Shown: positions 1 to 7,500 of the stretch, in pieces | Position numbering within the stretch: the stretch's first letter is position 1 | How the letters are laid out: each line of letters opens with the position of its first letter | NCBI GenBank assembly: GCA_024743015.1 | Contig: JANSXJ010000031.1 | Location: forward strand, 1-17,793 | Direction of reading: 5' to 3' | DNA length: 17,793 bases | From: Hyphomonas sp. | GTDB taxonomy: Bacteria > Pseudomonadota > Alphaproteobacteria > Caulobacterales > Hyphomonadaceae | The notes under the pieces: model-generated | Database searches by the model: none | Seen by the model: only the letters and a program-made list of their open reading frames with translations | Told to the model about the DNA's origin: nothing | Translations under genes and position numbers: made by a program

Positions 1-79
1 AATCTACCATTTAAGCTCAATTGAACAGGCGCTTCCTTATAGGGATGAACGCGAAACCGCAATCAGGATTGCTAAACTG

Positions 80-856
80 ATGACAGAGACCGCCGGAACC
101 GTTTCAAATGCAACGTCTCGTCCGAGTATTGATCCGGATGAAGTTGCGAAATTCACCGCAATGGCGGCGGAATGGTGGGACCCAAAGGGCAAGTTTCGGC
201 CTTTGCACAAGTTCAATCCGGTTCGCCTCGGATTCATTCGCGACACGCTGGAGGACCACTTCAACCTGAACCGCGGCGCACGCAAGCCGTTCGTCGGACT
301 TCGGATTCTCGATATTGGCTGCGGCGGCGGCCTGGTGAGCGAACCAATGGCGCGCCTTGGTGCCTCCGTCACCGCGGTTGATGCCAGCGAAGCCAACATC
401 AAAACCGCGATGACGCACGCCAAACAAAGCGGACTGGACATCGACTTTCGCGCCGGCACAGTGGAGGCGCTGATCGAGAACGGTGAGGCCCCGTTCGATG
501 TCGTGCTGAACCTCGAAGTGGTGGAACACGTCGCCAATCCCGAACAGTTTCTCAAAGACTGCGCGAGCCTCGTGAAACCCGGCGGGCTGATGATTGTCGC
601 CACGCTGAATCGGACAGCGAAAGCCTTCGCACTGGCGATTGTCGGTGCAGAATACGTGCTGGGCTGGTTGCCGCGTGGAACACACGAGTTTGAAAAGTTC
701 CTGCGACCGGGCGAGATCGAAGCCCCGATGCGCGACGCCGGATTATCGGTAGCCCCTGCTCAGGGCGTGAGTTTCAATCCGATCACCGATCAGTGGCGCC
801 TCTCGTCGGATACCAAGGTCAACTATATGATGACCGCTTCAAGACCTGATGCCTGA
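80..856 (+). CDS. ubiG: UbiG, ubiquinone biosynthesis O-methyltransferase
   Basis: This 258-residue protein is a class I SAM-dependent methyltransferase of the UbiG family, which carries out both O-methylations of the ubiquinone head group in the cytoplasm or at the membrane face. Seen in the sequence: the UbiG-type N-terminus with [19 protein letters not shown] (residues 25-43), SAM motif [16 protein letters not shown] (77-91), an acidic residue after strand 2 (AVDAS, about 99-103), motif NLEVVEHV (144-151) and [15 protein letters not shown] (165-179). Length is normal for the family. The ATG is preceded only by a weak ribosome site; a TTGAAC/TTATAG pair at 21-42 may be its promoter, but this is uncertain. 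The stop overlaps the start of the next gene by 8 bases, so the two are probably translated together. Identification is firm. Confidence 0.95.
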   Translation: MTETAGTVSNATSRPSIDPDEVAKFTAMAAEWWDPKGKFRPLHKFNPVRLGFIRDTLEDHFNLNRGARKPFVGLRILDIGCGGGLVSEPMARLGASVTAVDASEANIKTAMTHAKQSGLDIDFRAGTVEALIENGEAPFDVVLNLEVVEHVANPEQFLKDCASLVKPGGLMIVATLNRTAKAFALAIVGAEYVLGWLPRGTHEFEKFLRPGEIEAPMRDAGLSVAPAQGVSFNPITDQWRLSSDTKVNYMMTASRPDA

Positions 857-1472
857 CGGCGCGGCCTTGCTCCCGACACCTGGCGCAGTTCTGGACTACT
901 GGATCGGCGCGGCGACGGACGATCACTTGTTTGCCGATCGGCAGCATAAATTGTGGTTCTCGAAATCTGAAGCAACTGACAGGTTCATCGACCGGCACTT
1001 TTCAGCGCTATATGCGGCGCTGATCGAAGGGCTTGCTGAAGCATGGGCCGAGCGAGGCGCCCGGTCCCGGCTTGCTGCAATCATTGTGCTCGATCAGTTC
1101 AGCCGGAACATGTTTCGCGGATCACGGCGCGCGTTCGAAGCCGACAAGCTCGCCCGCCAGCTTGCCGAGACCGGTGTCCAGACCGGTGATGACCTGAAGC
1201 TGACCGAAATCGAACGGTCCTTCTTCTATTTGCCGTTCGAGCATTCCGAAGCCCTCGCCGATCAGGACGAAGCGGTGCGGCTGTTCGAGCAGCTTGCTGC
1301 GGATGCCCGCAGCGCCTTCAAGCCAATCTGCGAGCGCTCGCTCGACTATGCAGAGCGGCATCGCGACGTGATCCGGAAATTCGGTCGGTTTCCCCATCGA
1401 AACGCGGTCCTTGCTCGTCCAAACTCAGCCGCCGAGTCAGACTATCTGTCCCAACCCGGTGCTGGCTTTTAG
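849..1472 (+). CDS. DUF924 family protein
   Basis: This 207-residue protein belongs to the DUF924 family, whose biochemical role is unknown to me; members are predicted to be soluble, helical, TPR-like proteins. Family signatures seen are VLDYWIG near the N-terminus (14-20), KLWFSKS (34-40), [19 protein letters not shown] (78-96), [10 protein letters not shown] (125-134) and the C-terminal [19 protein letters not shown] (170-188). Length is slightly above the usual 180-190 residues. The ATG lies inside the end of ubiG (8-base overlap, different frame), which suggests translational coupling. The 3' end meets a convergent gene only 3 bases away, leaving no room for an intrinsic terminator. Family assignment is firm; function is not known. 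Confidence 0.9.
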   Translation: MPDGAALLPTPGAVLDYWIGAATDDHLFADRQHKLWFSKSEATDRFIDRHFSALYAALIEGLAEAWAERGARSRLAAIIVLDQFSRNMFRGSRRAFEADKLARQLAETGVQTGDDLKLTEIERSFFYLPFEHSEALADQDEAVRLFEQLAADARSAFKPICERSLDYAERHRDVIRKFGRFPHRNAVLARPNSAAESDYLSQPGAGF

Positions 1473-1475
1473 AGC

Positions 1476-2768
1476 TTATTGAGTTGGCAGAACCTCCACC
1501 AGTTCAACTTCGAAATTGAGTGCCGCATTTGGCGGGATTGGTCCATTGCCGCGCGGGCCATAAGCGAGGCTTCCCGGAACGTGGACTAACCAGCGATCGC
1601 CTGGTTTCATCAATTGCAGGGCTTCGACCCAACCTGGAATAACGCGATTGGCCGGGAACAGGGCAGGTTCCCCGCGCTGAAAAGCACTGTCAAACGTGTC
1701 GCCTGTTGCGTCGAGACGGCCTTCGTAAAATACCGCAACATACTCGCCGCCTTGCGGGCTCGCGCCGCTTTCGTCGCCGCTCGCCAGAACGACATATTCC
1801 AACCCAGAACCGGTTTTCCGGACTTCAGATAGATCCGAGTCCCAGGGCGTAAACGTCTCCCACGCCTCAGCGTCAGTCGGGCGCGGCTCGGGGGCGCGTT
1901 CCATTTCCGTGATCTCAACCTGGAAGATCAGATCGTCGCCCGGCTTGATCGGTCCACCCGGACGCGGGCTGTCGCCATACGCGATCTCGGACGGGATGTA
2001 GAACATGAACTGGTCGCCGACAGACATCAGCTGCAGGCCTTCCGTCCAGCCTGCGATCACCTGATTAACACCAAAGGTCGATGGCACACCGCGTTTGTAG
2101 GCGCTGTCGAATACGGTGCCGTCCACGAGCCGTCCTTCATAGAAGACACTGACCTGATCGCGCGGGCCAGCGGTCTCGCCGCCCTCTTCGCCCCTGCGCA
2201 GGATAACATATTGCAGACCGCTTTCAGTGGTCTGGACACCTTCTGCGTCTGGGTTCCAGGGCGTGTACTTTTCCCAGGCCTCAAGGTTGGACGGGATAGG
2301 TTCCGGCGGCTTGATCACGTCTTGCAACTCAACGCGGAAAATCAGATCGTCCCCGGGTTTGATGACGCCGCCCGGACGAGGGTTCTGTCCGTACCCCAGC
2401 TCGGATGGAATGTAGAAAATGTACTCATCGCCCGCTGACATGAGCTGCAGGCCTTCGGTCCACCCCGAGATCACTTGAGTGACGCCGAAGCTGATCGGTT
2501 CACCGCGCGCATAGGAGCTATCGAAAACCGTGCCATCGGTCAGCCGGCCATCATACATTACCGTGACCTCGTCCTGCAGACCAGGCGTCGCGCCGCCAGG
2601 TTCGCCTTCACGAACCACGACATATTGCAGCCCGCTTTCGGTGGTCTGAACGCCCTCGGCATCCGGATCCCAGGGGATGTAGCTGGTTAGGGGATCATTC
2701 GGGTCCATGGTTTCTCCACCACATGCTGCGAGAATCAGGCCTCCAAGGGCCGCGAACAGTTTGCGCAA
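1476..2768 (-). CDS. Lipoprotein with three tandem FKBP-type peptidyl-prolyl isomerase domains
   Basis: This is an exported peptidyl-prolyl cis-trans isomerase made of three FKBP domains, probably helping protein folding in the periplasm or at the outer membrane. From the chosen TTG start it has 430 residues: a lipoprotein signal MRKLFAALGGLILAAC with lipobox LAAC and lipidation at Cys16, then FKBP domains at about 45-150, 176-286 and 316-427. Each keeps the FKBP pocket residues: Tyr (YDG/YEG), Phe-Asp (FDS), the VI..GW element, the late Tyr (LGYG, IAYG, LAYG) and the terminal Phe. The repeat period is exactly 138 residues. An in-frame ATG lies 21 bases upstream (2789), but a strong AGGAGG at 2777-2782 sits inside that longer reading frame, 8 bases before the TTG, so TTG is preferred. 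The gene lies downstream of ilvA on the same strand. Confidence 0.88.
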   Translation of the reverse strand: MRKLFAALGGLILAACGGETMDPNDPLTSYIPWDPDAEGVQTTESGLQYVVVREGEPGGATPGLQDEVTVMYDGRLTDGTVFDSSYARGEPISFGVTQVISGWTEGLQLMSAGDEYIFYIPSELGYGQNPRPGGVIKPGDDLIFRVELQDVIKPPEPIPSNLEAWEKYTPWNPDAEGVQTTESGLQYVILRRGEEGGETAGPRDQVSVFYEGRLVDGTVFDSAYKRGVPSTFGVNQVIAGWTEGLQLMSVGDQFMFYIPSEIAYGDSPRPGGPIKPGDDLIFQVEITEMERAPEPRPTDAEAWETFTPWDSDLSEVRKTGSGLEYVVLASGDESGASPQGGEYVAVFYEGRLDATGDTFDSAFQRGEPALFPANRVIPGWVEALQLMKPGDRWLVHVPGSLAYGPRGNGPIPPNAALNFEVELVEVLPTQ

Positions 2769-2776
2769 GACTTGCA

Positions 2777-2782
2777 CCTCCT
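2777..2782 (-). promoter_or_regulatory. Shine-Dalgarno site AGGAGG that decides a TTG start
   Basis: On the minus strand this reads AGGAGG, followed by TG. It lies 8 bases before a TTG codon (2766-2768), after which the protein begins as a textbook lipoprotein signal peptide. The alternative ATG at 2787-2789 would lie upstream of this site and add a polar heptapeptide in front of the signal peptide. Confidence 0.75.
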
Positions 2783-2803
2783 GAGACATTTTCCGGCTAT
2801 GTA

Positions 2804-2831
2804 GGTGGTTACAGCTTCGGTGTCACCCACC
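2804..2831 (-). repeat. Imperfect stem-loop between ilvA and the FKBP gene
   Basis: On the minus strand GGTGG pairs with CCACC, continuing after a bulged G through T-A and one mismatch to ACA/TGT, around the loop CCGAAGC. No T-run follows, so it is not a clear intrinsic terminator. It may be an mRNA processing or 5'-leader structure of the FKBP gene. Confidence 0.35.
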
Positions 2832-2876
2832 CAAGACTGTAACTTTTCGTCGTGGCGTCAATGACAAGCAGAGCGT

Positions 2877-4091
2877 TCAATTTGTCCGCGGCGGATAGCC
2901 TGCCTGGCCCAGCGCATCGATGACTTCCTGCGTGTGCTGAGCGTCACGGGTTTCCATCAGAATATCAAATTCCGCACCCTTGGCCGGGACATCGAGCGCA
3001 ATCCGATTATGCGCCACTTCCATAATGTTCGCGCCCGCGTCACCAATGACTTTGGAGACCAGCGCCAAAAGTCCAGGCCGATCGTCGCCGACGATGCGAA
3101 TATTGACCAGACGATTGTCGCGCACGAGCGATCGGGTGAGGACGGACGACAAGAGCCGCGTATCGATATTGCCGCCGCACAGGATCAGACCGACTCTTCG
3201 CCCGGCAAACTTGGACGGGTGGGCGAGCATCGCCGCCAAACCAGCAGCGCCGGCACCTTCCGAGACGGTTTTCTCAATATCCACGTAGAGCGTGATCGCG
3301 CGCTCGATATGCTCCTCCTCGACCAGCACAACATCGTCCACGAGTTCACGCACCACGCGTTCGGTGAGGTCACCGACATCCTTCACCGCGATCCCTTCCG
3401 CGATGCTGGCGCCGCCGGTCTTCGGCTCCCGGCCTTCCAGGCGGGCGCGCATACCGGCATACATAGAGGCCTCGACGCCAACGACCCGCAGGAAGCGATT
3501 GTGCGCTTTCGCAGCTGTCGCCATGCCTGAAATCAGGCCACCGCCGCCGATCGGAATGATCAGTGTGTCCAGATCTGGCTGATCCTCCAGCATTTCGAGC
3601 GCTGCAGTGCCTTGTCCCGCCATGATTTCAGGATCATCAAACGGGTGAATCCAGGTCAGGCCTTCGCGCTGGCGCACCGCTTGCGCATGAAGGTTCGCCT
3701 CATCGAATGTGTGACCTTCCAGCAAAACACGCGCACCAAAGGCACGGGTGTGCTCAACTTTGTTGAACGGCGTCGTCACTGGCATCACGATGGTTACCGG
3801 GATGCCGAGGCGGCGACCATGATAGGCAACCCCTTGTGCATGGTTGCCCGCCGATGCCGCGATCACGCCGACTTTCTTTTGCTCGTCCGTGAGACGTGCC
3901 AGTTTGTTGAGCGCACCGCGCTCCTTGAACGCACCGGTGAACTGAAGATTCTCGAATTTAATCCAAACCTCAGCGCCGGTAATTTCCGACAGCGTTTTCG
4001 ACAGACGCATCGGCGTGCGCTCGATCTGGCCTTCCAGGATCTTGGCGGCATCGCGAACATCTTCAATCGAGATCGGTAATTGGGTGCTCAT
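2877..4091 (-). CDS. ilvA: Threonine ammonia-lyase with one C-terminal ACT domain
   Basis: This 404-residue PLP enzyme deaminates threonine (and probably serine) to 2-oxobutyrate, the first step of isoleucine synthesis or a catabolic step. Seen: the PLP lysine in FTGAFKERGA (Lys56), the substrate loop SAGNHAQG (80-87), the phosphate-binding loop GGGGL (182-186), SEGAGAAGLAA (277-287), the CGGN turn (305-308) and one ACT-like regulatory domain at about 331-400 (VRIV-type strand, GDDRPGLLALV). One ACT-like domain and a length near 400 fit the family often named ilvA or tdcB; biosynthetic enzymes of the E. coli IlvA type are longer. It is divergent from rimM and may be read together with the downstream FKBP gene, although the gap is about 108 bases. 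Family certain; biosynthetic versus catabolic role inferred. Confidence 0.92.
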   Translation of the reverse strand: MSTQLPISIEDVRDAAKILEGQIERTPMRLSKTLSEITGAEVWIKFENLQFTGAFKERGALNKLARLTDEQKKVGVIAASAGNHAQGVAYHGRRLGIPVTIVMPVTTPFNKVEHTRAFGARVLLEGHTFDEANLHAQAVRQREGLTWIHPFDDPEIMAGQGTAALEMLEDQPDLDTLIIPIGGGGLISGMATAAKAHNRFLRVVGVEASMYAGMRARLEGREPKTGGASIAEGIAVKDVGDLTERVVRELVDDVVLVEEEHIERAITLYVDIEKTVSEGAGAAGLAAMLAHPSKFAGRRVGLILCGGNIDTRLLSSVLTRSLVRDNRLVNIRIVGDDRPGLLALVSKVIGDAGANIMEVAHNRIALDVPAKGAEFDILMETRDAQHTQEVIDALGQAGYPPRTN

Positions 4092-4117
4092 CGTACTTCT
4101 TCGTCTTTGTATCCGCG

Positions 4118-4132
4118 CGCACTCCTAGTGCG
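4118..4132 (-). repeat. Perfect 6-bp inverted repeat in the ilvA leader
   Basis: CGCACT-CCT-AGTGCG on the plus strand. It lies 26 bases before the ilvA start and within the 97-base divergent region shared with rimM. On the ilvA strand its centre reads AGGAG, but this is too far upstream to be the ribosome site. It could be an operator or a small leader hairpin; no regulator can be named. Confidence 0.35.
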
Positions 4133-4188
4133 ACAGGTCGGAAAAAGGAAGCTTTCAATCTCTAAAAACAAGGTTTAGCAGAGCCAGC

Positions 4189-4731
4189 ATGAGCAAGACA
4201 GCAACAGATCTGGTCGTGGTCGGCGTCATCCTGGGCGCGCACGGGGTGCGTGGCGACGTGCGCATAAAGAGCTTCACCGCTGAGCCCGAGGCGCTGTTTG
4301 AATATGCCCCCTTCCTGTCCGAAACCGGCGAGGTCCTGATCGATCCGATGCGGGCCCGGCCGGCAAAAGACCATTTTATCGTCACCCCGGAAAAGCCGCT
4401 GCAGAAAGAAGAATGGGACAAGTTGAAGAGCACAAAGCTCAATGTCCCGCGGGACGTTTTACCGAAGACCGAAGCCGACGAGTATTACATTGACGATCTT
4501 GTTGGTCTGGACGTGTTTTCGGGCGGCGACACGCCGGTCGGGCGCGTCAAAGCCGTTCTTAATCATGGTGCCAGCGATCTGATCGAAGTCCAGCCGACAC
4601 CGCGCGGAAAGCCTGTGCTCGTGCCATTCACGCTCGAGGATGTTCCAGTGGTCGACCTCAGCGCGAAACGATTGGTCATTGCGACATTTGAGATTTGGGC
4701 GGACGAGTCGAAACCCGAAAACGAAGACTAG
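4189..4731 (+). CDS. rimM: RimM, 16S rRNA processing / 30S maturation factor
   Basis: This 180-residue protein matches RimM, which binds ribosomal protein S19 and helps mature the 30S head and the 3' part of 16S rRNA. Seen: the N-terminal RimM barrel start VVVGVILGAHGVRGDVRIKSFT (9-30), and a C-terminal PRC-barrel with EYYIDDLVGLDVF (98-110), G-x-V (118-120), DLIEV (130-134) and the LVPF...V motif (144-154) found near the RimM C-terminus. Length is normal. The gene is divergent from ilvA and not flanked by rpsP or trmD, its usual operon partners. Its TAG stop overlaps the stop of the convergent downstream gene. No strong ribosome site is visible ahead of the ATG. Confidence 0.93.
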   Translation: MSKTATDLVVVGVILGAHGVRGDVRIKSFTAEPEALFEYAPFLSETGEVLIDPMRARPAKDHFIVTPEKPLQKEEWDKLKSTKLNVPRDVLPKTEADEYYIDDLVGLDVFSGGDTPVGRVKAVLNHGASDLIEVQPTPRGKPVLVPFTLEDVPVVDLSAKRLVIATFEIWADESKPENED

Positions 4732-5720
4732 GCAAAGACCTCAGCCGCATTGGCTTTTTCAAGAAAAGCCTGCAAACCGTCTGCCTTGCCAGCACCCTTG
4801 ACGGCCGCCTGAACCGACTTGAAGGCACGCGCGGCATAGTGCTGTGTCACCTGTTCGTAGGCCTTGCCATCAAGCTTCAGCGCGACGCGCTCTTCTTTCG
4901 CTTCAGCAGCCGCCATATTGGCTTTCGCCCACGGCAGGTAGGTCACCGCGACTTCGTCTCTGAACAGTGGTAGCAGGGTGTCTTCCAGTTCGCTCAATGG
5001 CGCAAACGGTCCGCCCGCTTTTGGTGCTTCCATGAACTCGCTCCACGCGGCGACGAACGGCGCGTTGGCCCGCAGCCAGTCTCCGGGGGTTGGGTCCATC
5101 AGCATCTGCGCCACCTGACCCGCCAGGGCGAAATCTGCGGCAGACGGACGGCCACCAAACAGAAACAGAGATTTCTCAAGATGCGCGTTGAGCAGCGTGA
5201 AGAACCGTTCGAAGCTTGGTTTGAGGGTCTTTTCGTTTTTCTTCTCGACGCCAACCAGCGGCAGTCGGTCGCGCATGCGCTTCACGATCTGATCACGAGT
5301 CTTTTTCTTGGCACGCGGCAGATCGCCGTCCAGCAGCTGCTCCATGGTCCGGTCGCCCGCAAGCTCGCGATCAGGCTTCTGGCTCCAGCGATTGAAGAAC
5401 ATCAGTTTGTTCAGCCACTCATCCGCATAGTCTTCAAGAAGCAGCGCCAGCGCCGCGCAGGCCGCATCATCTGGAACGGCCGACGGTTCGGCGTGATCGG
5501 CTTCGACTGTGGCGAGAATGCTGGTCGAGTCCTGATTGGCAGGACGATTCGGAGAAACGAGAAGCGGCACTGTCGGCACCTTGGCCATTGCCGCGAACTC
5601 TTCTTCAGTCGCCTTGCTGCGCCCAATCCATTCAAAGTCCACGCCTTTATAGCGCAGGAAAGAGCGAACCTTCACAGAGTAAGGAGACGTTTCGGCCCCG
5701 AATAGGCGATAAGCGGTCAT
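4728..5720 (-). CDS. Glutathione S-transferase-like protein with long C-terminal part
   Basis: This is a 330-residue protein with a thioredoxin-fold GST N-terminus: YRLFGAETSPYSVKVRSFLRYKG (4-26), the cis-proline element KVPTVPLL (47-54, Pro52) and a DSTSI glutathione-site motif (64-68). A helical C-terminal region follows, with FGGRPSAADFALAGQV at about 203-218, typical of GST C-domains. Total length exceeds the usual 200-230 residues by about 100; the extra part includes a lysine-rich stretch (about 135-170) and a C-terminal tail rich in Ala, Lys and Glu. A reading frame ten codons longer exists (start 5750), but the inner ATG puts the GST strand at the N-terminus and has a purine-rich GAAAGAAA upstream. 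It is probably cytosolic; the substrate cannot be inferred. Its stop shares CTAG with rimM. Confidence 0.82.
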   Translation of the reverse strand: MTAYRLFGAETSPYSVKVRSFLRYKGVDFEWIGRSKATEEEFAAMAKVPTVPLLVSPNRPANQDSTSILATVEADHAEPSAVPDDAACAALALLLEDYADEWLNKLMFFNRWSQKPDRELAGDRTMEQLLDGDLPRAKKKTRDQIVKRMRDRLPLVGVEKKNEKTLKPSFERFFTLLNAHLEKSLFLFGGRPSAADFALAGQVAQMLMDPTPGDWLRANAPFVAAWSEFMEAPKAGGPFAPLSELEDTLLPLFRDEVAVTYLPWAKANMAAAEAKEERVALKLDGKAYEQVTQHYAARAFKSVQAAVKGAGKADGLQAFLEKANAAEVFA

Positions 5721-5788
5721 GACAAGTTTCTTTCGATTCACGCGCGTCATCTAGGACATGCGCGCGGCACTGCCAAGACCGATTAAGC

Positions 5789-5819
5789 GGTGACGCGGCA
5801 AGGGGAAAACCGCGCCACC
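5789..5819 (-). repeat. Stem-loop downstream of the methyltransferase-like gene
   Basis: Arms GGTG-A-CGCGG and CCGCG-C-CACC pair over nine base pairs with one A/C mismatch and an 11-base loop. It starts 18 bases after the stop of the leftward gene ending at 5837. No U-run follows on that strand, so it could be a weak or Rho-assisted terminator, or an mRNA 3'-end structure. Confidence 0.4.
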
Positions 5820-5836
5820 CATTTCGCAAACCGGAC

Positions 5837-6835
5837 TTAAGCTGGTTTACGGAATTTCAGCGTCATCCGATCGGACTCGCCAACAGCCTCATAAGCGGCG
5901 CGTTCGGGCGTATCCTCTTCGGTACCAACCAGAACAGGCGGCAGGCGCCACACAAACTCTTCCTCGGTTGGAACGTCTGCTGGATTGGCATTCAGGTCAC
6001 TTGAATCTGCAAGCTCAAATCCTGCTGCTTCGAACGCCGCGATCACAGCAGCTTCCTTCAGATACCCATTTGAACCATCGGCCCAGGCATCGCTGTTTTC
6101 GTCAGGTGCGCGGTGTTGAACAACGCCGACAATGCCGCCCGGCTTAAGCACACGATAAGTCTCGGCGAGCGTGTCGCCCATATAGTCTGTGTCGCCAGAA
6201 CTGAAGCGATTGAGGTTGTGCAGTGCGCGAATGAACAGGACAGCGTCGAGCTTGCCTGACGCCTCTTCCGGCATCTTGGTCAGCTGGAATGACTTGATCT
6301 TGGCGCTGCCTTCAATGCCCCATTCAGCGGCTTGATTGGGCCAGTTCGCGGTGCCTTCGACGCGTGTCGCGGCCCACTCATCGCCGAACCCGAAGAGCGG
6401 CCAAAGCTCGTCTGGATAGTGCGCTCCCACCAGCGCCCCGTCTTCGCCAAGATATGGCAACAGGATTTTGGAGTACCAGCCGCCACCCGGCAGGGCTTCG
6501 GCAACTTTCATTCCTGGTTCAATGCCAAAGAAAGCCAGTGTCTCAGCTGGATTACGCGCGTCATAGCGCGCTTTCACTTCATCCGGTTGTGCTTCTAGAA
6601 TGGCGGCGAGTTTTGCCTCCGCGGTCATTTCGGTGACCTCGTCAGCGACCTCTTGAACCATCTCTTCAACAGTTTCGGTCACCGTGGTTTCTTCAACCAC
6701 CACGGATTCTGTGGCTTCAGATGTTGCGTCATCCGCATCGGCATAATTGTCGAGGGCTGTACAGCCGCCCAGCACCAGAGCCAGTGCAGCACTCGCACCA
6801 GCCAGAGAATATTTCGATTTAAGCTTGGGTTTCAT
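5837..6835 (-). CDS. Lipoprotein with a class I methyltransferase-like domain
   Basis: From the chosen ATG this is 332 residues. It begins with a lipoprotein signal MKPKLKSKYSLAGASAALAL...LGGC (lipidation at Cys25), followed by an acidic Glu/Val/Thr-rich linker (about 36-75). A methyltransferase-like domain follows: RNPAETLAFFGIEPGMKVAE (94-113), a glycine loop PGGGWYSKIL (116-125) in place of the common GxGxG, LDAVLFIRALHNL (196-208) and YRVLKPGGIVGVVQHRAP (227-244). This resembles the group annotated as predicted methyltransferase COG4798. The start is supported by GGGAGG 8 bases before the ATG; a longer frame to 6964 would put a polar extension ahead of the signal peptide. Cytoplasmic SAM would not be available to an exported enzyme, so the activity is uncertain. 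It is divergent from the thioesterase gene. Confidence 0.8.
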   Translation of the reverse strand: MKPKLKSKYSLAGASAALALVLGGCTALDNYADADDATSEATESVVVEETTVTETVEEMVQEVADEVTEMTAEAKLAAILEAQPDEVKARYDARNPAETLAFFGIEPGMKVAEALPGGGWYSKILLPYLGEDGALVGAHYPDELWPLFGFGDEWAATRVEGTANWPNQAAEWGIEGSAKIKSFQLTKMPEEASGKLDAVLFIRALHNLNRFSSGDTDYMGDTLAETYRVLKPGGIVGVVQHRAPDENSDAWADGSNGYLKEAAVIAAFEAAGFELADSSDLNANPADVPTEEEFVWRLPPVLVGTEEDTPERAAYEAVGESDRMTLKFRKPA

Positions 6836-6927
6836 CACCAACGCCTCCCTTGTTGCGTATGAAATCGTCTTAACGCAGAAAAATTCGCCTGTCGCGTGTT
6901 TATCGAGAAACAATACAAAAATCCTGC

Positions 6928-6941
6928 TCACACTTCTGTGA
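6928..6941. repeat. Inverted repeat TCACA-CTTC-TGTGA in a divergent promoter region
   Basis: A perfect 5-bp inverted repeat with a 4-base spacer lies in the 187-base region between the leftward methyltransferase-like gene and the rightward thioesterase gene. It could be an operator controlling either gene. The half-sites are the CRP/FNR-like pentamers in the opposite order, so it is not a standard CRP site. Confidence 0.25.
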
Positions 6942-6955
6942 AGCGCCGGGCGGGC

Positions 6956-6986
6956 TTGACCCAAGGTCTGGCTTTTCAGCTAGGCA
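6956..6986 (+). promoter_or_regulatory. Candidate promoter upstream of the thioesterase gene
   Basis: TTGACCC, 16 bases, then GCTAGGCA, starting 67 bases before the ATG at 7023. It resembles the Caulobacter housekeeping pattern TTGACGS...GCTANAWC, with a spacer slightly longer than usual. The same two blocks recur before galE. Confidence 0.35.
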
Positions 6987-7022
6987 CCGTACGGGTAGCT
7001 TCCGATCCGAAGGAGAGACATC

Positions 7023-7418
7023 ATGGATCCGCTCGCGCAAATCGCAGAAGCCCAGCCTTATTCAAAATTGCTCGGCATCAAATTGCTGGAAGCCTCACGC
7101 GACAAAGTGGTGGGCGAACTCCTGGTCCGCGACGAGCTCTGTACGTCTGGTGGGACGATGCATGGTGGATGCATGATGAGTTTCTGTGATGTATTGGGCG
7201 CGACTGGCGCCTGGCTGGCAATCCCCGATGGCGCAAAAGGGACAACCACGATCGAAAGCAATACCGCGTTTTTGAGTGGCCCACCCGCCGGGACCCTGGT
7301 CACCGGCGTGTCTACTCCAGTCCGGATCGGACGAAGGCTGTCGGTCTGGCAAACAGAAGTGACAGATCCGGATGGGAAGAAAGTCTGCCTCGTCACACAA
7401 ACGCAACTCGTTCTCTAA
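7023..7418 (+). CDS. PaaI-type hotdog-fold thioesterase
   Basis: This 131-residue protein is a small hotdog thioesterase of the PaaI/YdiI type, expected to hydrolyse acyl- or aryl-CoA thioesters in the cytoplasm as a dimer or tetramer. Seen: the signature MHGGCMMSFCDVLGATGAW (46-64), with HGG at the active-site turn and Asp56 on the central helix, then TTIESNTAFLSGPPAGTLVTG (75-95), RIGRRLSVWQTEV (101-113) and VCLVTQTQLVL at the C-terminus. Length is typical. AAGGAGAG lies just upstream of the ATG. It stands alone between divergent promoters and galE, so its CoA substrate cannot be read from context. Confidence 0.88.
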   Translation: MDPLAQIAEAQPYSKLLGIKLLEASRDKVVGELLVRDELCTSGGTMHGGCMMSFCDVLGATGAWLAIPDGAKGTTTIESNTAFLSGPPAGTLVTGVSTPVRIGRRLSVWQTEVTDPDGKKVCLVTQTQLVL

Positions 7419-7438
7419 TCCTTGGCTGCGTCCATAAA

Positions 7439-7467
7439 TTGACCCGGAAAAGCGCGGTCGGTAGGCA
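7439..7467 (+). promoter_or_regulatory. Candidate promoter upstream of galE
   Basis: TTGACCC, 14 bases, then GGTAGGCA, 34 bases before the galE ATG. It matches the Caulobacter-type spacing and shares TTGACCC and TAGGCA with the element before the thioesterase gene. Confidence 0.35.
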
Positions 7468-7500
7468 GTCTGTTCAACCGGCGCAGGGAGCGGGCCAGCC

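Noticed and set aside
1..79. Partial gene at the left edge
   Set aside because: No frame across the first 79 bases carries a recognisable end; it appears to be the leader region of ubiG.
104..685. Long minus-strand open frame opposite ubiG
   Set aside because: It lies wholly within the well-supported ubiG and has no recognisable motif; this is expected in high-GC DNA.
5734..5759. CGCGCG...CGCGCG inverted repeat ahead of the GST-like gene
   Set aside because: Simple alternating CG on both arms with a long loop is likely chance in this composition.
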